Shown one piece after another: positions 32,418 to 40,934 of a DNA stretch of 64,000 nt. The translations under genes were made by a program, and so were the position numbers. Origin of the DNA: Rhodocyclaceae bacterium (GTDB lineage: Bacteria; Pseudomonadota; Gammaproteobacteria; Burkholderiales; Rhodocyclaceae); the NCBI GenBank assembly GCA_026646875.1, contig JAPKHL010000001.1, positions 1 through 64,000 on the forward strand, read 5' to 3'. Within the stretch, counting starts at the first letter, position 1. Each line of letters begins with the position of its first letter. The notes under the pieces are model-generated. The model did no database searches. It saw only the letters and a program-made list of their open reading frames with translations, and was not told where the DNA came from.

Positions 32418-33280
32418 TCCAGGCGTCGCGACAGGTAGCCGAGCTTTCGGCTGCGCTCGAGGCGCGCGGCGAAGCGCGGAAAATCCAGGCCATAGCGGGC
32501 GCCCATCGCCTTGCTCTGGCTGTTGATCCAGCGCCAGCGGGGCTCGAAGCCGGGATCGCGGAAGGCGAAGACGATGTCGTTGCCGTCGTCCTCGACCGGC
32601 AGGAGCAGCAGGTTGTCGCCGAACACGGACTGCATCCTGGCGAGGTGTGCCGCTCGCACCGGCGGCTCGCCGGCAAGATTGGCGACGAGCACGCCGGCAG
32701 GCGCCAGCACGGCCCGCGCGTTCTCGTAGAAGGCCGTGTCGGACACCGCCGGCGCGAGGCCGTCGCGGTCGAAGACGTCGATCATGATCACGTCGTGCCG
32801 CGCGCGCTGCGCCCGGGCTGCGGCCAGGTGCGCGGCCGCATCGGCCTCGAGCACGCGCAGGCGCGCATCGTCCGGCGGCAGGCCGAACAGCTCGCGGAAG
32901 GCGATCACCTGCGGACTGATCTCGACCGCCGTGATCCTCGCCAGCGGCAGATGACGGTGGCAGAACTTGGCCAGCGAGCCGCCGCCCAGCCCGAGCAGCA
33001 GCAGCTGGCGCGGCTGGGGCTGGAAGAACAGGCAGGCCATCATCTTGCGCGTGTAGTGCAGCTCCAGGGCATCGGGATCGTCGATGCGCATGCAGCTCTG
33101 CACGTAGGTGAGCGAAAAATAGAGGGTCCGGCCGCTGCCGTCGTCGGCAACGAAGGGCTTGTCGTAGCTGCCATCGCGCAGGGCCTCGAGCAGCGCGGCG
33201 CGATCCGCGTCGGGCGGTTCGTGCAGGACGATGCGGCCGTATTCGGTCGGAAAGGGGCTGGGCAGTTCGAGCAGGCTCAC
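32402..33280 (-). CDS. Spermidine synthase-like (SAM-binding fold) protein, second copy
   Basis: A 292-aa protein starting at GTG 33280, which overlaps the SulP stop (GTGA). Order of motifs: GRTLYFSLTYVQSCMRI, ELHYTRKMMACLFF, LLGLGGGSLAKFCHRHLP, AVEISPQVIAFRELF, VLEADAAAHL, MIDVFDRDGLAPA. The GLGGGS loop replaces the GGGDGG of real spermidine synthases. The similarity to the protein at 2592-3374 extends over most of the length (YTR-MMA, LAKF-HR-LP), so they are paralogues with different partners. The C-terminal 60 residues (WRWINSQSKAMGARYGLDFP) are extra. Function unknown. Confidence 0.78.
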   Translation of the reverse strand: MSLLELPSPFPTEYGRIVLHEPPDADRAALLEALRDGSYDKPFVADDGSGRTLYFSLTYVQSCMRIDDPDALELHYTRKMMACLFFQPQPRQLLLLGLGGGSLAKFCHRHLPLARITAVEISPQVIAFRELFGLPPDDARLRVLEADAAAHLAAARAQRARHDVIMIDVFDRDGLAPAVSDTAFYENARAVLAPAGVLVANLAGEPPVRAAHLARMQSVFGDNLLLLPVEDDGNDIVFAFRDPGFEPRWRWINSQSKAMGARYGLDFPRFAARLERSRKLGYLSRRLEACTR

Positions 33281-34911
33281 GCCGTTCTCTCCGGTGCAAG
33301 GCAATCGGCCAACCCGGGACGCACGTTTTCCTCGCCGAGCCGGGCCAGCACACCGGCGCGCGCCAGCTTTTCGTGGACGTTGCCGCGCAGTTCGCAGAGC
33401 ATCAGGCGCGTTCCCCGCCGGCGGCTGTCGTCGGCCATCTCCGCCAGGGCCTGGATGCCGGTGGCGTCGACGAAGGGGACCCGGGCCATGCGCAGGATCA
33501 CGGTATCGACGCCGGCCTGGATGCTGGCCAGCGTGCGCTCCAGCTTCTCGGCGGCGCCGAAGAAGAAGGGACCGTCGATGCTGTACACCAGCGTCCCCGG
33601 CGGCAGCGCCGGCACTCCGCCGGCCGCGGCCGGCAGGCCCTCGCCCGCCGGCTCCTCCTGGACCTGCACCGCGTGCGCCATGCGCCGCATGAACATCAGC
33701 GCGGCGAGCACGACGCCGACGTTGACGGCGATGACCAGATCGGCGAACACCGTCAGTGCGAAGGTCACCAGCAGGATGCCGACATCGGCGCGCGGCGCGG
33801 TGCGGGCCAGGTGCACGAAATGCGACAGCTCGCTCATGTTCCAGGCGACCACGAAGAGGATCGCGGCCAGCGCGCAGAGCGGGATGTAGGAGGCCAGCGG
33901 CGCCAGGACGAGGACGATGGCCAGCAGGGTGGCCGCATGCACCATGCCGGCCAGCGGGCTGGTCGCCCCGTTGCGGATGTTGGTCGCGGTCCGCGCGATC
34001 GCCCCGGTCGATGCGAAACCGCCGAACAACGGCGCGGCAAGGTTGGCGATCCCCTGGCCGATCAGTTCCTGATTGGAATCGTGGCGGGTGCCGGCCATGC
34101 CGTCGGCGACGACGGCCGAGAGCAGCGATTCGATGGCCCCGAGCAGGGCGATGGTGAACGCCGGCCCGATCAAGCGGACGATGTCGGAAAAATGCATGTC
34201 CGGCAGGGCCAGTCCGGGCAGGGACTGCGGAATGCCGCCGAAGGCACTGCCGATGGTCGCCACCCCCTCGAATCCGAAGACGGCCTGCAGCGCGGTCGCT
34301 GCAACCATGGCCACCAGCGGCGCCGGCACCCGCCGGAACAGGCGCGGACCGACCAGCAGCAGGCCGAGACAGAACAGCGCCAGCGCAGTGGTCGGCACAT
34401 GCAGCCCGGGCAACGCGGCGACGAGGTGCGCCAGCGTCTCGTGGAAATGCTCGCCGCCCGTGGCCGGCCGCAGGCCGAAGAAATCCTTCCACTGGCCGAC
34501 CCAGATGATCACGGCGATGCCCGAGGTGAAGCCGACGATGACGGGGTCCGGGATGTACTTGATCACCGAGCCCAGGCGGGCAAGCCCCATGGCCACCAGC
34601 ATCGCGCCCGCCATCAGGGTGGCGATCTGCAGGCCGGTGATGCCGTAGCGGGCGGTGATGCCGGAGAGGATGACGATGAAGGCGCCGGTCGGACCGGCGA
34701 TCTGCAGGCGGCTGCCGCCGAAGGCGGACGTCAGGAAACCGGCGACGATGGCGGTGTAGAGCCCCTGCTCCGGCTTGGCGCCGGAGGCGATGGCGAAGGC
34801 CATGGCCAGCGGCAGGGCGACCACGCCGACGATGACGCCGGCCACCACGTTGCGCAGCAGGTGCGTGCGGGTAAACAGTCCGGCGCGAGCCGATTCGAGC
34901 AGAGCGATCAT
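33277..34911 (-). CDS. SulP-family anion transporter with STAS domain
   Basis: A 544-aa SLC26/SulP transporter. The membrane domain (about 1-410) has VVAGVIVGVVALPLAMAFAIASG, GGSRLQIAGPTGAFIVIL (the conserved xxAGPTGA signature) and GGFASTGAIARTATNIRNGA. A cytoplasmic STAS domain (about 435-540) includes VYSIDGPFFFGAAEKL and VPFVDATGIQAL. Substrates of the family include sulfate and bicarbonate. It is not directly linked to the cys operon downstream, though the region 35-45 kb handles sulfate. It is translationally coupled to the SpeE-like gene. Confidence 0.88.
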   Translation of the reverse strand: MIALLESARAGLFTRTHLLRNVVAGVIVGVVALPLAMAFAIASGAKPEQGLYTAIVAGFLTSAFGGSRLQIAGPTGAFIVILSGITARYGITGLQIATLMAGAMLVAMGLARLGSVIKYIPDPVIVGFTSGIAVIIWVGQWKDFFGLRPATGGEHFHETLAHLVAALPGLHVPTTALALFCLGLLLVGPRLFRRVPAPLVAMVAATALQAVFGFEGVATIGSAFGGIPQSLPGLALPDMHFSDIVRLIGPAFTIALLGAIESLLSAVVADGMAGTRHDSNQELIGQGIANLAAPLFGGFASTGAIARTATNIRNGATSPLAGMVHAATLLAIVLVLAPLASYIPLCALAAILFVVAWNMSELSHFVHLARTAPRADVGILLVTFALTVFADLVIAVNVGVVLAALMFMRRMAHAVQVQEEPAGEGLPAAAGGVPALPPGTLVYSIDGPFFFGAAEKLERTLASIQAGVDTVILRMARVPFVDATGIQALAEMADDSRRRGTRLMLCELRGNVHEKLARAGVLARLGEENVRPGLADCLAPERTA

Positions 34912-35061
34912 GACACCCCGGGGTCCGGAAGGCGGCTCCGCGGCCAGTCCGGATCTGGAAAGCCTCGGGGCGAAGACACATCAAACCATTATTCTATTCC
35001 AATCGTGTTTGAGTGCAATTATAATGTTATTAACATGATCATCCATACAGGTATCGACCGC

Positions 35062-35256
35062 ATGGAAAACCGCACCGCCCGCCTGACCATCCTCATCGAT
35101 CCGCGCAAGAAGGCACTCTTCGAGGAAATCTGCGCCAGTCAGGATCTGACGCCGTCGCAGGTCGTCCGCAAGCTGATCCGCCAGTATCTGATCGACCACG
35201 CCGACGGCCGTCCGCTGCCCGAGTGGCTGCTCGCCGCCGGTGCGCCCCGAAAATGA
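35062..35256 (+). CDS. Ribbon-helix-helix (CopG-like) DNA-binding protein
   Basis: A 64-aa protein. ATG 35062 is preferred, although ATG 35035 is in frame. Residues 6-50 form an RHH unit: the strand ARLTILIDPRKKALFEEI, then helix DLTPSQVVRKLIRQYLIDHA. RHH proteins bind DNA as dimers and often serve as antitoxins or small repressors. The leader (34981-35040) is strikingly AT-rich with TATAAT at 35020. The next gene, 25 bp downstream, encodes an unknown protein and may be a partner. No toxin fold is evident. Confidence 0.75.
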   Translation: MENRTARLTILIDPRKKALFEEICASQDLTPSQVVRKLIRQYLIDHADGRPLPEWLLAAGAPRK

Positions 35257-35281
35257 AACCGACGCAGGAGGGATCGCGTAC

Positions 35282-35716
35282 ATGGAACTGATCGCCCGGG
35301 TTGCCGTCCGCCGCCACCGGATCGGCGAGGAACGCGACGGCCCCGCGCCAGTCGGGTCGCGAGCCGACGAAGGCAAGGTGGTGACCCTCTTCCGCATTCG
35401 CGGCGGTTCGCCCGCGCGCGCGCTGCGCTTGCTCGCCCGCAGCACCCGGGCCGCGCCGGCGCGCCCGACCGTCGCCCTGACCGTCGCCGGGCGCGAACTC
35501 TCGGACGCGCAGGCGGCCGTCTGCCGGGCCGTGATCACGCAGTGCCGCAACGACGCCACCGAGATCGTCCTGTGCAGCCATCCACCACAGCCGCCGGAAG
35601 CGGAATCGCCGGACGGCTTCGGCAACTGCCGCTGGTTTCCCAGCGTGCACACCATGATGCAGCAGTTCGGCCGGGAAGACGCGCAGGGCACGCGCGCCTC
35701 GCCGGCCCCGGACTGA
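35282..35716 (+). CDS. Hypothetical 144-aa protein
   Basis: ATG 35282 has an AGGAGG site; the longer track start (35240) overlaps the RHH gene end. The product is Arg/Ala-rich (ARVAVRRHRIGEER, GSPARALRLLARSTRAAPARP) with a more conserved-looking second half (TVAGRELSDAQAAVCRAVIT, NDATEIVLCSHPPQP, CRWFPSVHTMMQQFG). No domain is recognised. Short spacing to the RHH gene suggests an operon. Codon pattern is consistent with a real gene in this frame, and it converges with cysB (stops 7 bp apart). Confidence 0.55.
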   Translation: MELIARVAVRRHRIGEERDGPAPVGSRADEGKVVTLFRIRGGSPARALRLLARSTRAAPARPTVALTVAGRELSDAQAAVCRAVITQCRNDATEIVLCSHPPQPPEAESPDGFGNCRWFPSVHTMMQQFGREDAQGTRASPAPD

Positions 35717-35723
35717 GCAACGG

Positions 35724-36665
35724 CTACAGCTGGTACTCGTCGACGCTGCCGCGCATCGCCATGTCGACCACGCGGCGGGTCAGCTGCGGGGCGAACAGTT
35801 CGATGAAGTCGTATTCGTAACGGCGGATGTGGGTGCCGCGCCTCAGGCCGATGCGCGTGGTGTTGGATCCGAACAGATAGCCGGCATCGATGGCGCGCAG
35901 CCCGGTGTCGCGCGCCGGGTCGTAGGCCATGCGGGCGATGATCCCGAGCCCGAGCCCGAGGCTGACATAGGTCTTGATCACATCGGCGTCGATCGCCGCG
36001 AGCACCACGTTGGGGGACAGCCCCGCCCGTTCGAAGGCCTTGTTGATGCGCGAGCGGCCGGAGAACGCCGGGTCGTAGGTGATCAGCGGCCAGCGCGCCA
36101 GGCTGGCCAGGGTCAGCGAAGACTCGGCCAGCACCGGATGTCCCTCGGGGGCGATCACGCAGTGATCCCACTGATAGCAGGGCAGCATCACCAGCTGCGG
36201 ATACTGATCGAGCGCCTCGGTGGCGATGGCGATGTCGGCCTCGCCGCTCAAGGTCCATTCGGCGATCTGCGTCGGGCTGCCCTGATGCAGCGACAGGCGG
36301 ACCCTGGGGTGGCGGTCGACGAAGCGCTTGACCACGGCCGGCAGCGCATAGCGCGCCTGGGTATGGGTGGTGGCGACGACCAGGCTGCCCGAATCGCCGC
36401 CGGCGTATTCCTCGCCGACCCGCTTGATGTTCTCGGCTTCCTGAAGGATGCGCCCGGCGATCGCCAGGACTTCCCGCCCCGGCTCGGTGACACCGGTCAG
36501 GCGCTTGCCGCTGCGCTCGAAGACGACCACCCCGAGTTCGTCCTCGAGCAGGCGGATCTGCTTGGACACGCCGGGCTGCGAGGTATGCAGGACCTCCGCC
36601 GCCTCGGAAACATTGAGACCGCGGCGGGCGACTTCGACAAGATAACGCAGTTGCTGGAGTTTCAT
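35724..36665 (-). CDS. cysB: CysB-type LysR regulator of sulfur assimilation
   Basis: A 313-aa regulator from ATG 36665 (KLQQLRYLVEVARRGLNVSEAAEVLHTSQPG). This N terminus and the TTHTQARYALPAVVKRFVDRHP segment are diagnostic of CysB/Cbl. The C-terminal domain binds N-acetylserine or sulfate-type ligands in CysB; LGLGLGIIARMAYDP is conserved. It is divergent from the tauE-cysI operon across a 102-bp AT-rich region, and a second likely target (cysDN) lies further right. The track start at 36695 adds ten residues and is unlikely. Confidence 0.93.
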   Translation of the reverse strand: MKLQQLRYLVEVARRGLNVSEAAEVLHTSQPGVSKQIRLLEDELGVVVFERSGKRLTGVTEPGREVLAIAGRILQEAENIKRVGEEYAGGDSGSLVVATTHTQARYALPAVVKRFVDRHPRVRLSLHQGSPTQIAEWTLSGEADIAIATEALDQYPQLVMLPCYQWDHCVIAPEGHPVLAESSLTLASLARWPLITYDPAFSGRSRINKAFERAGLSPNVVLAAIDADVIKTYVSLGLGLGIIARMAYDPARDTGLRAIDAGYLFGSNTTRIGLRRGTHIRRYEYDFIELFAPQLTRRVVDMAMRGSVDEYQL

Positions 36666-36712
36666 ATCGACGCAAATAACCTGAAGATATAACAATCTAA
36701 CTTAATATTCTT

Positions 36713-36740
36713 TTTACAACAAAGACCCGGCCAATACAAT
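36713..36740 (+). promoter_or_regulatory. Promoter of the tauE-cysI-cysH operon
   Basis: TTTACA (36713-36718), 16-bp spacer, TACAAT (36735-36740), 27 bp before the tauE-like ATG. The AT-rich stretch just upstream (36665-36712) is the likely CysB-binding region, shared with the divergent cysB gene. Confidence 0.5.
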
Positions 36741-36767
36741 GCGTCCATCTCCCTATTGCGGTGCATC

Positions 36768-37544
36768 ATGGACTGGCTCTACACCCTCTCCGGCTTTGTG
36801 GTCGGCGCCATTGTCGGGCTCACCGGCGTCGGCGGCGGCTCGCTGATGACCCCCTTGCTGGTGCTTCTGTTCGGCGTGCATCCGGCCACGGCGGTCGGCA
36901 CCGACCTGCTCTACGCGGCGATCACCAAGGCCGGCGGCACGGTCGTGCATGCCCGCAAGCAGCATGTGGACTGGCGGATCACCCGCCTGCTCGCCACCGG
37001 CAGCATCCCGGCCGCCGCCCTGACCGTCTGGGGGCTGTCCTTCCTGCCCAAGCGCAGCGACGAGATCTCGCATGTGATCTCGGTCTCGCTCGGCATCGCC
37101 CTGCTGCTCACCGCCTGCGCGATCGTCTTCCGCACGCAGTTGCAGAAGCGGGCGCTCAGTCACGCCGACGACGCGGCACACACGCGCTTCAGCGCACCGA
37201 TCACCATTGCCGTCGGCGCCATCCTCGGCGTGCTCGTCTCGATCTCGTCGGTCGGTGCCGGCGCGCTGGGCGTCGCCGTCCTCTTCTACCTGTATCCGCG
37301 CATGCCGGCGATCCGCGTGGTCGGCAGCGACGTCGCACATGCCGTGCCGCTGACACTGGTGGCCGGCATCGGCCACTGGCTGCTCGGCAGCATCGACTGG
37401 GCACTGCTCGGGAGCCTGCTGCTCGGCTCGCTGCCCGGCATCTGGCTCGGCAGCCATGCTTCGGCTAAAGTGCCGGACCGTTTCCTGCGGCCCATCCTCG
37501 CCAGCATGCTGGTGCTGATCGGCGGCAAGCTGATTGCCTCATAA
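36768..37544 (+). CDS. TauE/SafE-family sulfite/sulfonate exporter-like protein
   Basis: A 258-aa membrane protein with about eight helices. ATG 36768 (DWLYTLSGFVVGAIVGLTGVGGGSLMTPLL) is chosen over the track TTG at 36756. The N-terminal GLTGVGGGSLMTPLLVLLFG and the repeated-half motif ISSVGAGALGVAVLFYLYP are family hallmarks. Members export sulfite or sulfoacetate or import sulfur anions. As first gene of the cys operon, controlled from the cysB intergenic region, it may handle sulfate or sulfite here. It ends 15 bp before cysI. Confidence 0.85.
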   Translation: MDWLYTLSGFVVGAIVGLTGVGGGSLMTPLLVLLFGVHPATAVGTDLLYAAITKAGGTVVHARKQHVDWRITRLLATGSIPAAALTVWGLSFLPKRSDEISHVISVSLGIALLLTACAIVFRTQLQKRALSHADDAAHTRFSAPITIAVGAILGVLVSISSVGAGALGVAVLFYLYPRMPAIRVVGSDVAHAVPLTLVAGIGHWLLGSIDWALLGSLLLGSLPGIWLGSHASAKVPDRFLRPILASMLVLIGGKLIAS

Positions 37545-37559
37545 AACAAGGAGCGACGA

Positions 37560-39275
37560 ATGTATCGCTACGACAGTATCGACCAACAGATGATCGACGA
37601 CCGCGTCGCCCAGTACCGCGACCAGATGGCCCGCCACCTGGCCGGCGAGCTGTCCGGCGACGACCTGCGCCCACTGCGCCTGCAGAACGGGCTGTACATC
37701 CAGCGGCACGGCCCGATGCATCGCATCGCCGTGCCCTACGGAATGCTCGCCTCGCGCCAGCTGCGCAAGCTGGCCGAGGTCTCGCGCCGCTACGATCGCG
37801 GCTACGGCCACTTCACGACGCGCCACAACCTGCAGTTCCACTGGCCGAAATTCGAGGAGACGCCGGAGATCCTGGCCGAGCTGGCCACCGTGCAGATGCA
37901 CGCGATCCAGACCTCGGGCAACTGCGTGCGCAATGTGACGACCGACCAGTTCGCCGGCGTCGCCCCCGACGAGCTGACCGATCCGCGGCCATGGTGCGAG
38001 ATCATCCGCCAGTGGTCCACCTTCCACCCGGAATTCGCCTTCCTGCCGCGCAAGTTCAAGATCGCCGTCAACGCGGCGGCGAGCGACCGCGCGGTGATCC
38101 GGGCGCACGACATCGGCCTGGAGTTCGTGCGCGACCCCTCGGGAGAAACCGGCGACAGCGGTTTCCGCGTGTTCGTTGGCGGCGGCCTCGGGCGCACGCC
38201 GATCCTCGGCAAGGTGGTGCGCGAATTCCTGCCCTGGCGGCACCTGCTCACCTATCTCGACGCGATCCTGCGCGTATACAACCGCTACGGCCGGCGCGAC
38301 AACGCCTTCAAGGCGCGCATCAAGATTCTCGTGCAGGCGCTCGGCGTCGAGGAATTCGCCCGCCAGGTGGAAGCCGAATGGGCGCATCTCGCCGACGGCC
38401 CGGCGACGCTGACGGCAGCCGAATTCGACCGCGTCGCCGCCGACTTCGCGCCACCGCCCTACGCCCCCCTGCCGGACGAGGATCTCGGCTTCAGCGCCCA
38501 CCTGCGCGACGACAAGGCCTTCGCCGCCTGGGTCCGGCGCAACGTGCACGCGCACAAGGTACCGGGCTATGCCGCGTTGACCCTGTCGTTGAAGAAGCCC
38601 GGCGTGCCGCCCGGCGACATCACCGCCGAACAGATGGAAGCGGTGGCCGATCTCGCCGACCGCTACAGCTTCGGCGAGGTGCGCGTCAGCCACGAGCAGA
38701 ACCTGGTGCTGGCCGATGTGCGCAAGAGCGACCTCCACACGGTGTGGACCCTCGCCCGCGCGCAGGGCCTCGCGACGCCGACCGTCGGCCTGCTGACCGA
38801 CATGATCTGCTGCCCCGGCGGCGATCTCTGCTCGCTGGCCAACGCCCGCTCGGTGCCGATCGCCGACGCCGTACAGCAGCGCTTCGAGGACCTCGACTAC
38901 CTGCACGACATCGGCGAGATCTCGCTGAATATCTCGGGCTGCATGAACTCCTGCGGGCATCACCACGTTTCGAACATCGGCATTCTCGGCGTCGACAAGA
39001 ACGACGAGGAGTGGTACCAGGTCACCCTCGGCGGCCAGCAGGGCAACGACACCACCATCGGCAAGGTCATCGGCCCGTCCTTCGCGGCCGAGGAAGTGCC
39101 AGACGTGATCGAGGCGCTGATCGATGTCTATCTCGAACAGCGCACGCCGGAAGAGCGCTTCATCGACACCCTGCTGCGGATCGGCAGCGAGCCCTTCAAG
39201 GCGCGCGCCTATCAGGGCCGCGACCGGCGCAAGCCGGCGGCCAACGACTCGGAAAGGAAGGTGGCCAATGCCTAG
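37560..39275 (+). CDS. cysI: Sulfite reductase hemoprotein (CysI type)
   Basis: A 571-aa sirohaem/4Fe-4S reductase. Sirohaem-binding half-domains have YGHFTTRHNLQFHW and TSGNCVRNVTTDQFAG. The cluster ligands appear as CCPGGDLC (about 420) and CMNSCGHHHVSNIGILG (about 460). The enzyme reduces sulfite to sulfide by six electrons; nitrite reductases share the fold, but the neighbours CysH and DUF934 point to sulfite. It is a ferredoxin-type architecture; no CysJ flavoprotein is present nearby. It overlaps the DUF934 gene by 8 bp. Confidence 0.92.
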   Translation: MYRYDSIDQQMIDDRVAQYRDQMARHLAGELSGDDLRPLRLQNGLYIQRHGPMHRIAVPYGMLASRQLRKLAEVSRRYDRGYGHFTTRHNLQFHWPKFEETPEILAELATVQMHAIQTSGNCVRNVTTDQFAGVAPDELTDPRPWCEIIRQWSTFHPEFAFLPRKFKIAVNAAASDRAVIRAHDIGLEFVRDPSGETGDSGFRVFVGGGLGRTPILGKVVREFLPWRHLLTYLDAILRVYNRYGRRDNAFKARIKILVQALGVEEFARQVEAEWAHLADGPATLTAAEFDRVAADFAPPPYAPLPDEDLGFSAHLRDDKAFAAWVRRNVHAHKVPGYAALTLSLKKPGVPPGDITAEQMEAVADLADRYSFGEVRVSHEQNLVLADVRKSDLHTVWTLARAQGLATPTVGLLTDMICCPGGDLCSLANARSVPIADAVQQRFEDLDYLHDIGEISLNISGCMNSCGHHHVSNIGILGVDKNDEEWYQVTLGGQQGNDTTIGKVIGPSFAAEEVPDVIEALIDVYLEQRTPEERFIDTLLRIGSEPFKARAYQGRDRRKPAANDSERKVANA

Positions 39276-39777
39276 GATCATCCAGAACGGCGCGATCGTC
39301 GACGACCCGCGCACACCCTTTCGCCTGCCCGAGGGGGCCAGTCCGGAAACCGTCGCCCTGCCGGCGGGTCTCACGCTGCTGCCGCTCGCCGTCTGGCTGG
39401 CGCGCCGCGACGATGTCCTCGCCCTGGGCGCGCCGGCCGGTGTCTGGCTGGACAGCAACGAGGGTCCGGAGGCCATCGCCGCCGACCTCGGCCGCATCGC
39501 GGTGGTCGGCGTGAACTTCCCGAAATTCACCGACGGGCGCGGCTACTCGACCGCCCGCCTGCTGCGCGACCGCTATGCCTATCGCGGCGAGATCCGCGCC
39601 ATCGGCGACGTGCTCCACGACCAGCTGTTCTACATGAAGCGCTGCGGCTTCGACGCCTTCGCGCTGCGCGCCGACCAGAACGTCGAAAAGGCGCTCACCG
39701 CCTTCCGCACCTTCGGCAATGCCTATCAGGCCGCCGTCGACCAGCCGCAGCCCCTGTTCCGCCGCCGCGCCGCCTGA
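39268..39777 (+). CDS. DUF934 protein of the cys operon
   Basis: A 169-aa protein from ATG 39268, overlapping the cysI end; the earlier track start is spurious. It has the DUF934 patterns VGVNFPKFTDGRGYSTARLLR, YRGEIRAIGDVLHDQLFYMKRCGFDAF and a C-terminal helix AYQAAVDQPQPLFRRR. DUF934 genes nearly always sit between cysI and cysH in beta- and gammaproteobacteria. A role as accessory or electron-transfer partner of sulfite reductase has been suggested but is not proven by anything here. Confidence 0.88.
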   Translation: MPRIIQNGAIVDDPRTPFRLPEGASPETVALPAGLTLLPLAVWLARRDDVLALGAPAGVWLDSNEGPEAIAADLGRIAVVGVNFPKFTDGRGYSTARLLRDRYAYRGEIRAIGDVLHDQLFYMKRCGFDAFALRADQNVEKALTAFRTFGNAYQAAVDQPQPLFRRRAA

Positions 39778-39786
39778 GGAGTCCCC

Positions 39787-40509
39787 ATGGCCATCAACGT
39801 CAATCTCAACGACTCCGCGCTGGCCGACTCGGTCGCCGTCAAGACTGCCGCCGCGCGCACCCTGCTCGCCCGCATCGCCGGCGAATACGCACCGGCGGTC
39901 TTCGCCAACAGCCTCGGTGCCGAGGACATGCTGCTCACCGACCTGATCGTCGGCGATGGCCTGCCGATCGAGATCTTCTCCCTCGATACCGGCCGCCTGC
40001 CGCTGGAAACCTACGATCTGATCGCCGAGGTGAAGAAGCACTACGGTCTCGCACTCACCCTCTACTATCCGCAGCACACGCTGATCGAGGCCTACACGCG
40101 CCAGCACGGCATCAACGCCTTCTACGAATCGGTCGAGCTGCGCAAGGCCTGCTGCCATGCGCGCAAGGTCGAACCGCTGCAGCGCGCACTGGCCGGCCGC
40201 AAGGCCTGGATCACCGGCATGCGCGCGCAGCAGTCGGCCACCCGCGACGGATTGCCGCAGCAGGTCTTCGACGAGGCCAACGGACTGGAGAAGTTCAACC
40301 CGCTGGCCGACTGGACGGAAAAGGAAGTCTGGTTCTACATCAAGCAGAAAGGCGTGCCGTACAACGCACTGCACGACCGCTTCTACCCGAGCATCGGCTG
40401 CGCGCCCTGCACGCGCGCCGTGACCCCCGGCGAGGATGTCCGCGCCGGCCGCTGGTGGTGGGAAAACCCCGAATCCAAGGAATGCGGTCTGCACGTCAAG
40501 CGCGCCTAG
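39787..40509 (+). CDS. cysH: Adenylylsulfate/phosphoadenylylsulfate reductase
   Basis: A 240-aa PP-loop-type reductase. Residues ANSLGAEDMLLTDLI form the nucleotide-binding region; IEIFSLDTGRLPLETYDL follows. The cluster ligands CC (RKACCHARK, about 120) and CAPC (IGCAPCTRA, about 205) mark the Fe-S subtype that usually reduces APS directly. The catalytic Cys is in KECGLHVKR at the C terminus. It converts APS (or PAPS) to sulfite with thioredoxin as donor, supplying CysI. The absence of cysC here fits APS use. A hairpin terminator follows. Confidence 0.93.
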   Translation: MAINVNLNDSALADSVAVKTAAARTLLARIAGEYAPAVFANSLGAEDMLLTDLIVGDGLPIEIFSLDTGRLPLETYDLIAEVKKHYGLALTLYYPQHTLIEAYTRQHGINAFYESVELRKACCHARKVEPLQRALAGRKAWITGMRAQQSATRDGLPQQVFDEANGLEKFNPLADWTEKEVWFYIKQKGVPYNALHDRFYPSIGCAPCTRAVTPGEDVRAGRWWWENPESKECGLHVKRA

Positions 40510-40528
40510 GGTAGATTTCGGTGAATTC

Positions 40529-40555
40529 GCGGGGGACCGAGCCGACGGTCCCCGC
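40529..40555 (+). terminator. GC hairpin after cysH
   Basis: GCGGGGGACC pairs with GGTCCCCGC around an 8-nt loop, 20 bp past the cysH stop. No T-run follows; it may stabilise the mRNA end or act with the next hairpin. Confidence 0.5.
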
Positions 40556-40563
40556 ACATGTCG

Positions 40564-40602
40564 ACGCAACGGACGCGCCCCGCGCCCGTTGCGTTGTTCT
40601 TT
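40564..40602 (+). terminator. Probable terminator between cysH and the DUF2789 gene
   Basis: ACGCAACGGACGCG pairs with CGCGCCCGTTGCGT (one mismatch, 3-nt loop) and is followed by TGTTCTTT. It probably ends the tauE-cysI-DUF934-cysH transcript. Confidence 0.7.
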
Positions 40603-40683
40603 GCACGCCACCGCCGAACTTTCGCCGGCCGGCCGCCTCCAACCCGCAGCGGGCGGTAGCGCCCGAAAATGGAGGAGTGCATC

Positions 40684-40923
40684 ATGGAACGTCCGGTACA
40701 CGACATGAGCAATCTGTTCGCCCAGCTGGGCGAACCATCCGACGAAGCCGGCATCGCGCGCTTCATCGAGCGGCATTCGCCCCTGCCGGGGAGCGTGCAG
40801 CTGCATGACGCAGCCTTCTGGACCGCCGCGCAGTCCCGCTTCCTGCGCGAAGCGATCCTCGAGGATGCCGACTGGGCCGAGGTCATCGACGCGCTGAACC
40901 GGGAGCTGCATCTTCGCCACTAG
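40684..40923 (+). CDS. DUF2789 family small protein
   Basis: A 79-aa protein. ATG 40684 is placed 8 bp after a GGAGGA site; the in-frame ATG at 40669 overlaps that site. The sequence [39 protein letters not shown] fits DUF2789, a small helical family of unknown function. FAQLGEPS and [30 protein letters not shown] are the conserved parts. It sits between the cysH terminator and fumC, probably cotranscribed with fumC. Confidence 0.8.
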   Translation: MERPVHDMSNLFAQLGEPSDEAGIARFIERHSPLPGSVQLHDAAFWTAAQSRFLREAILEDADWAEVIDALNRELHLRH

Positions 40924-40934
40924 CGGTGCCGGAC

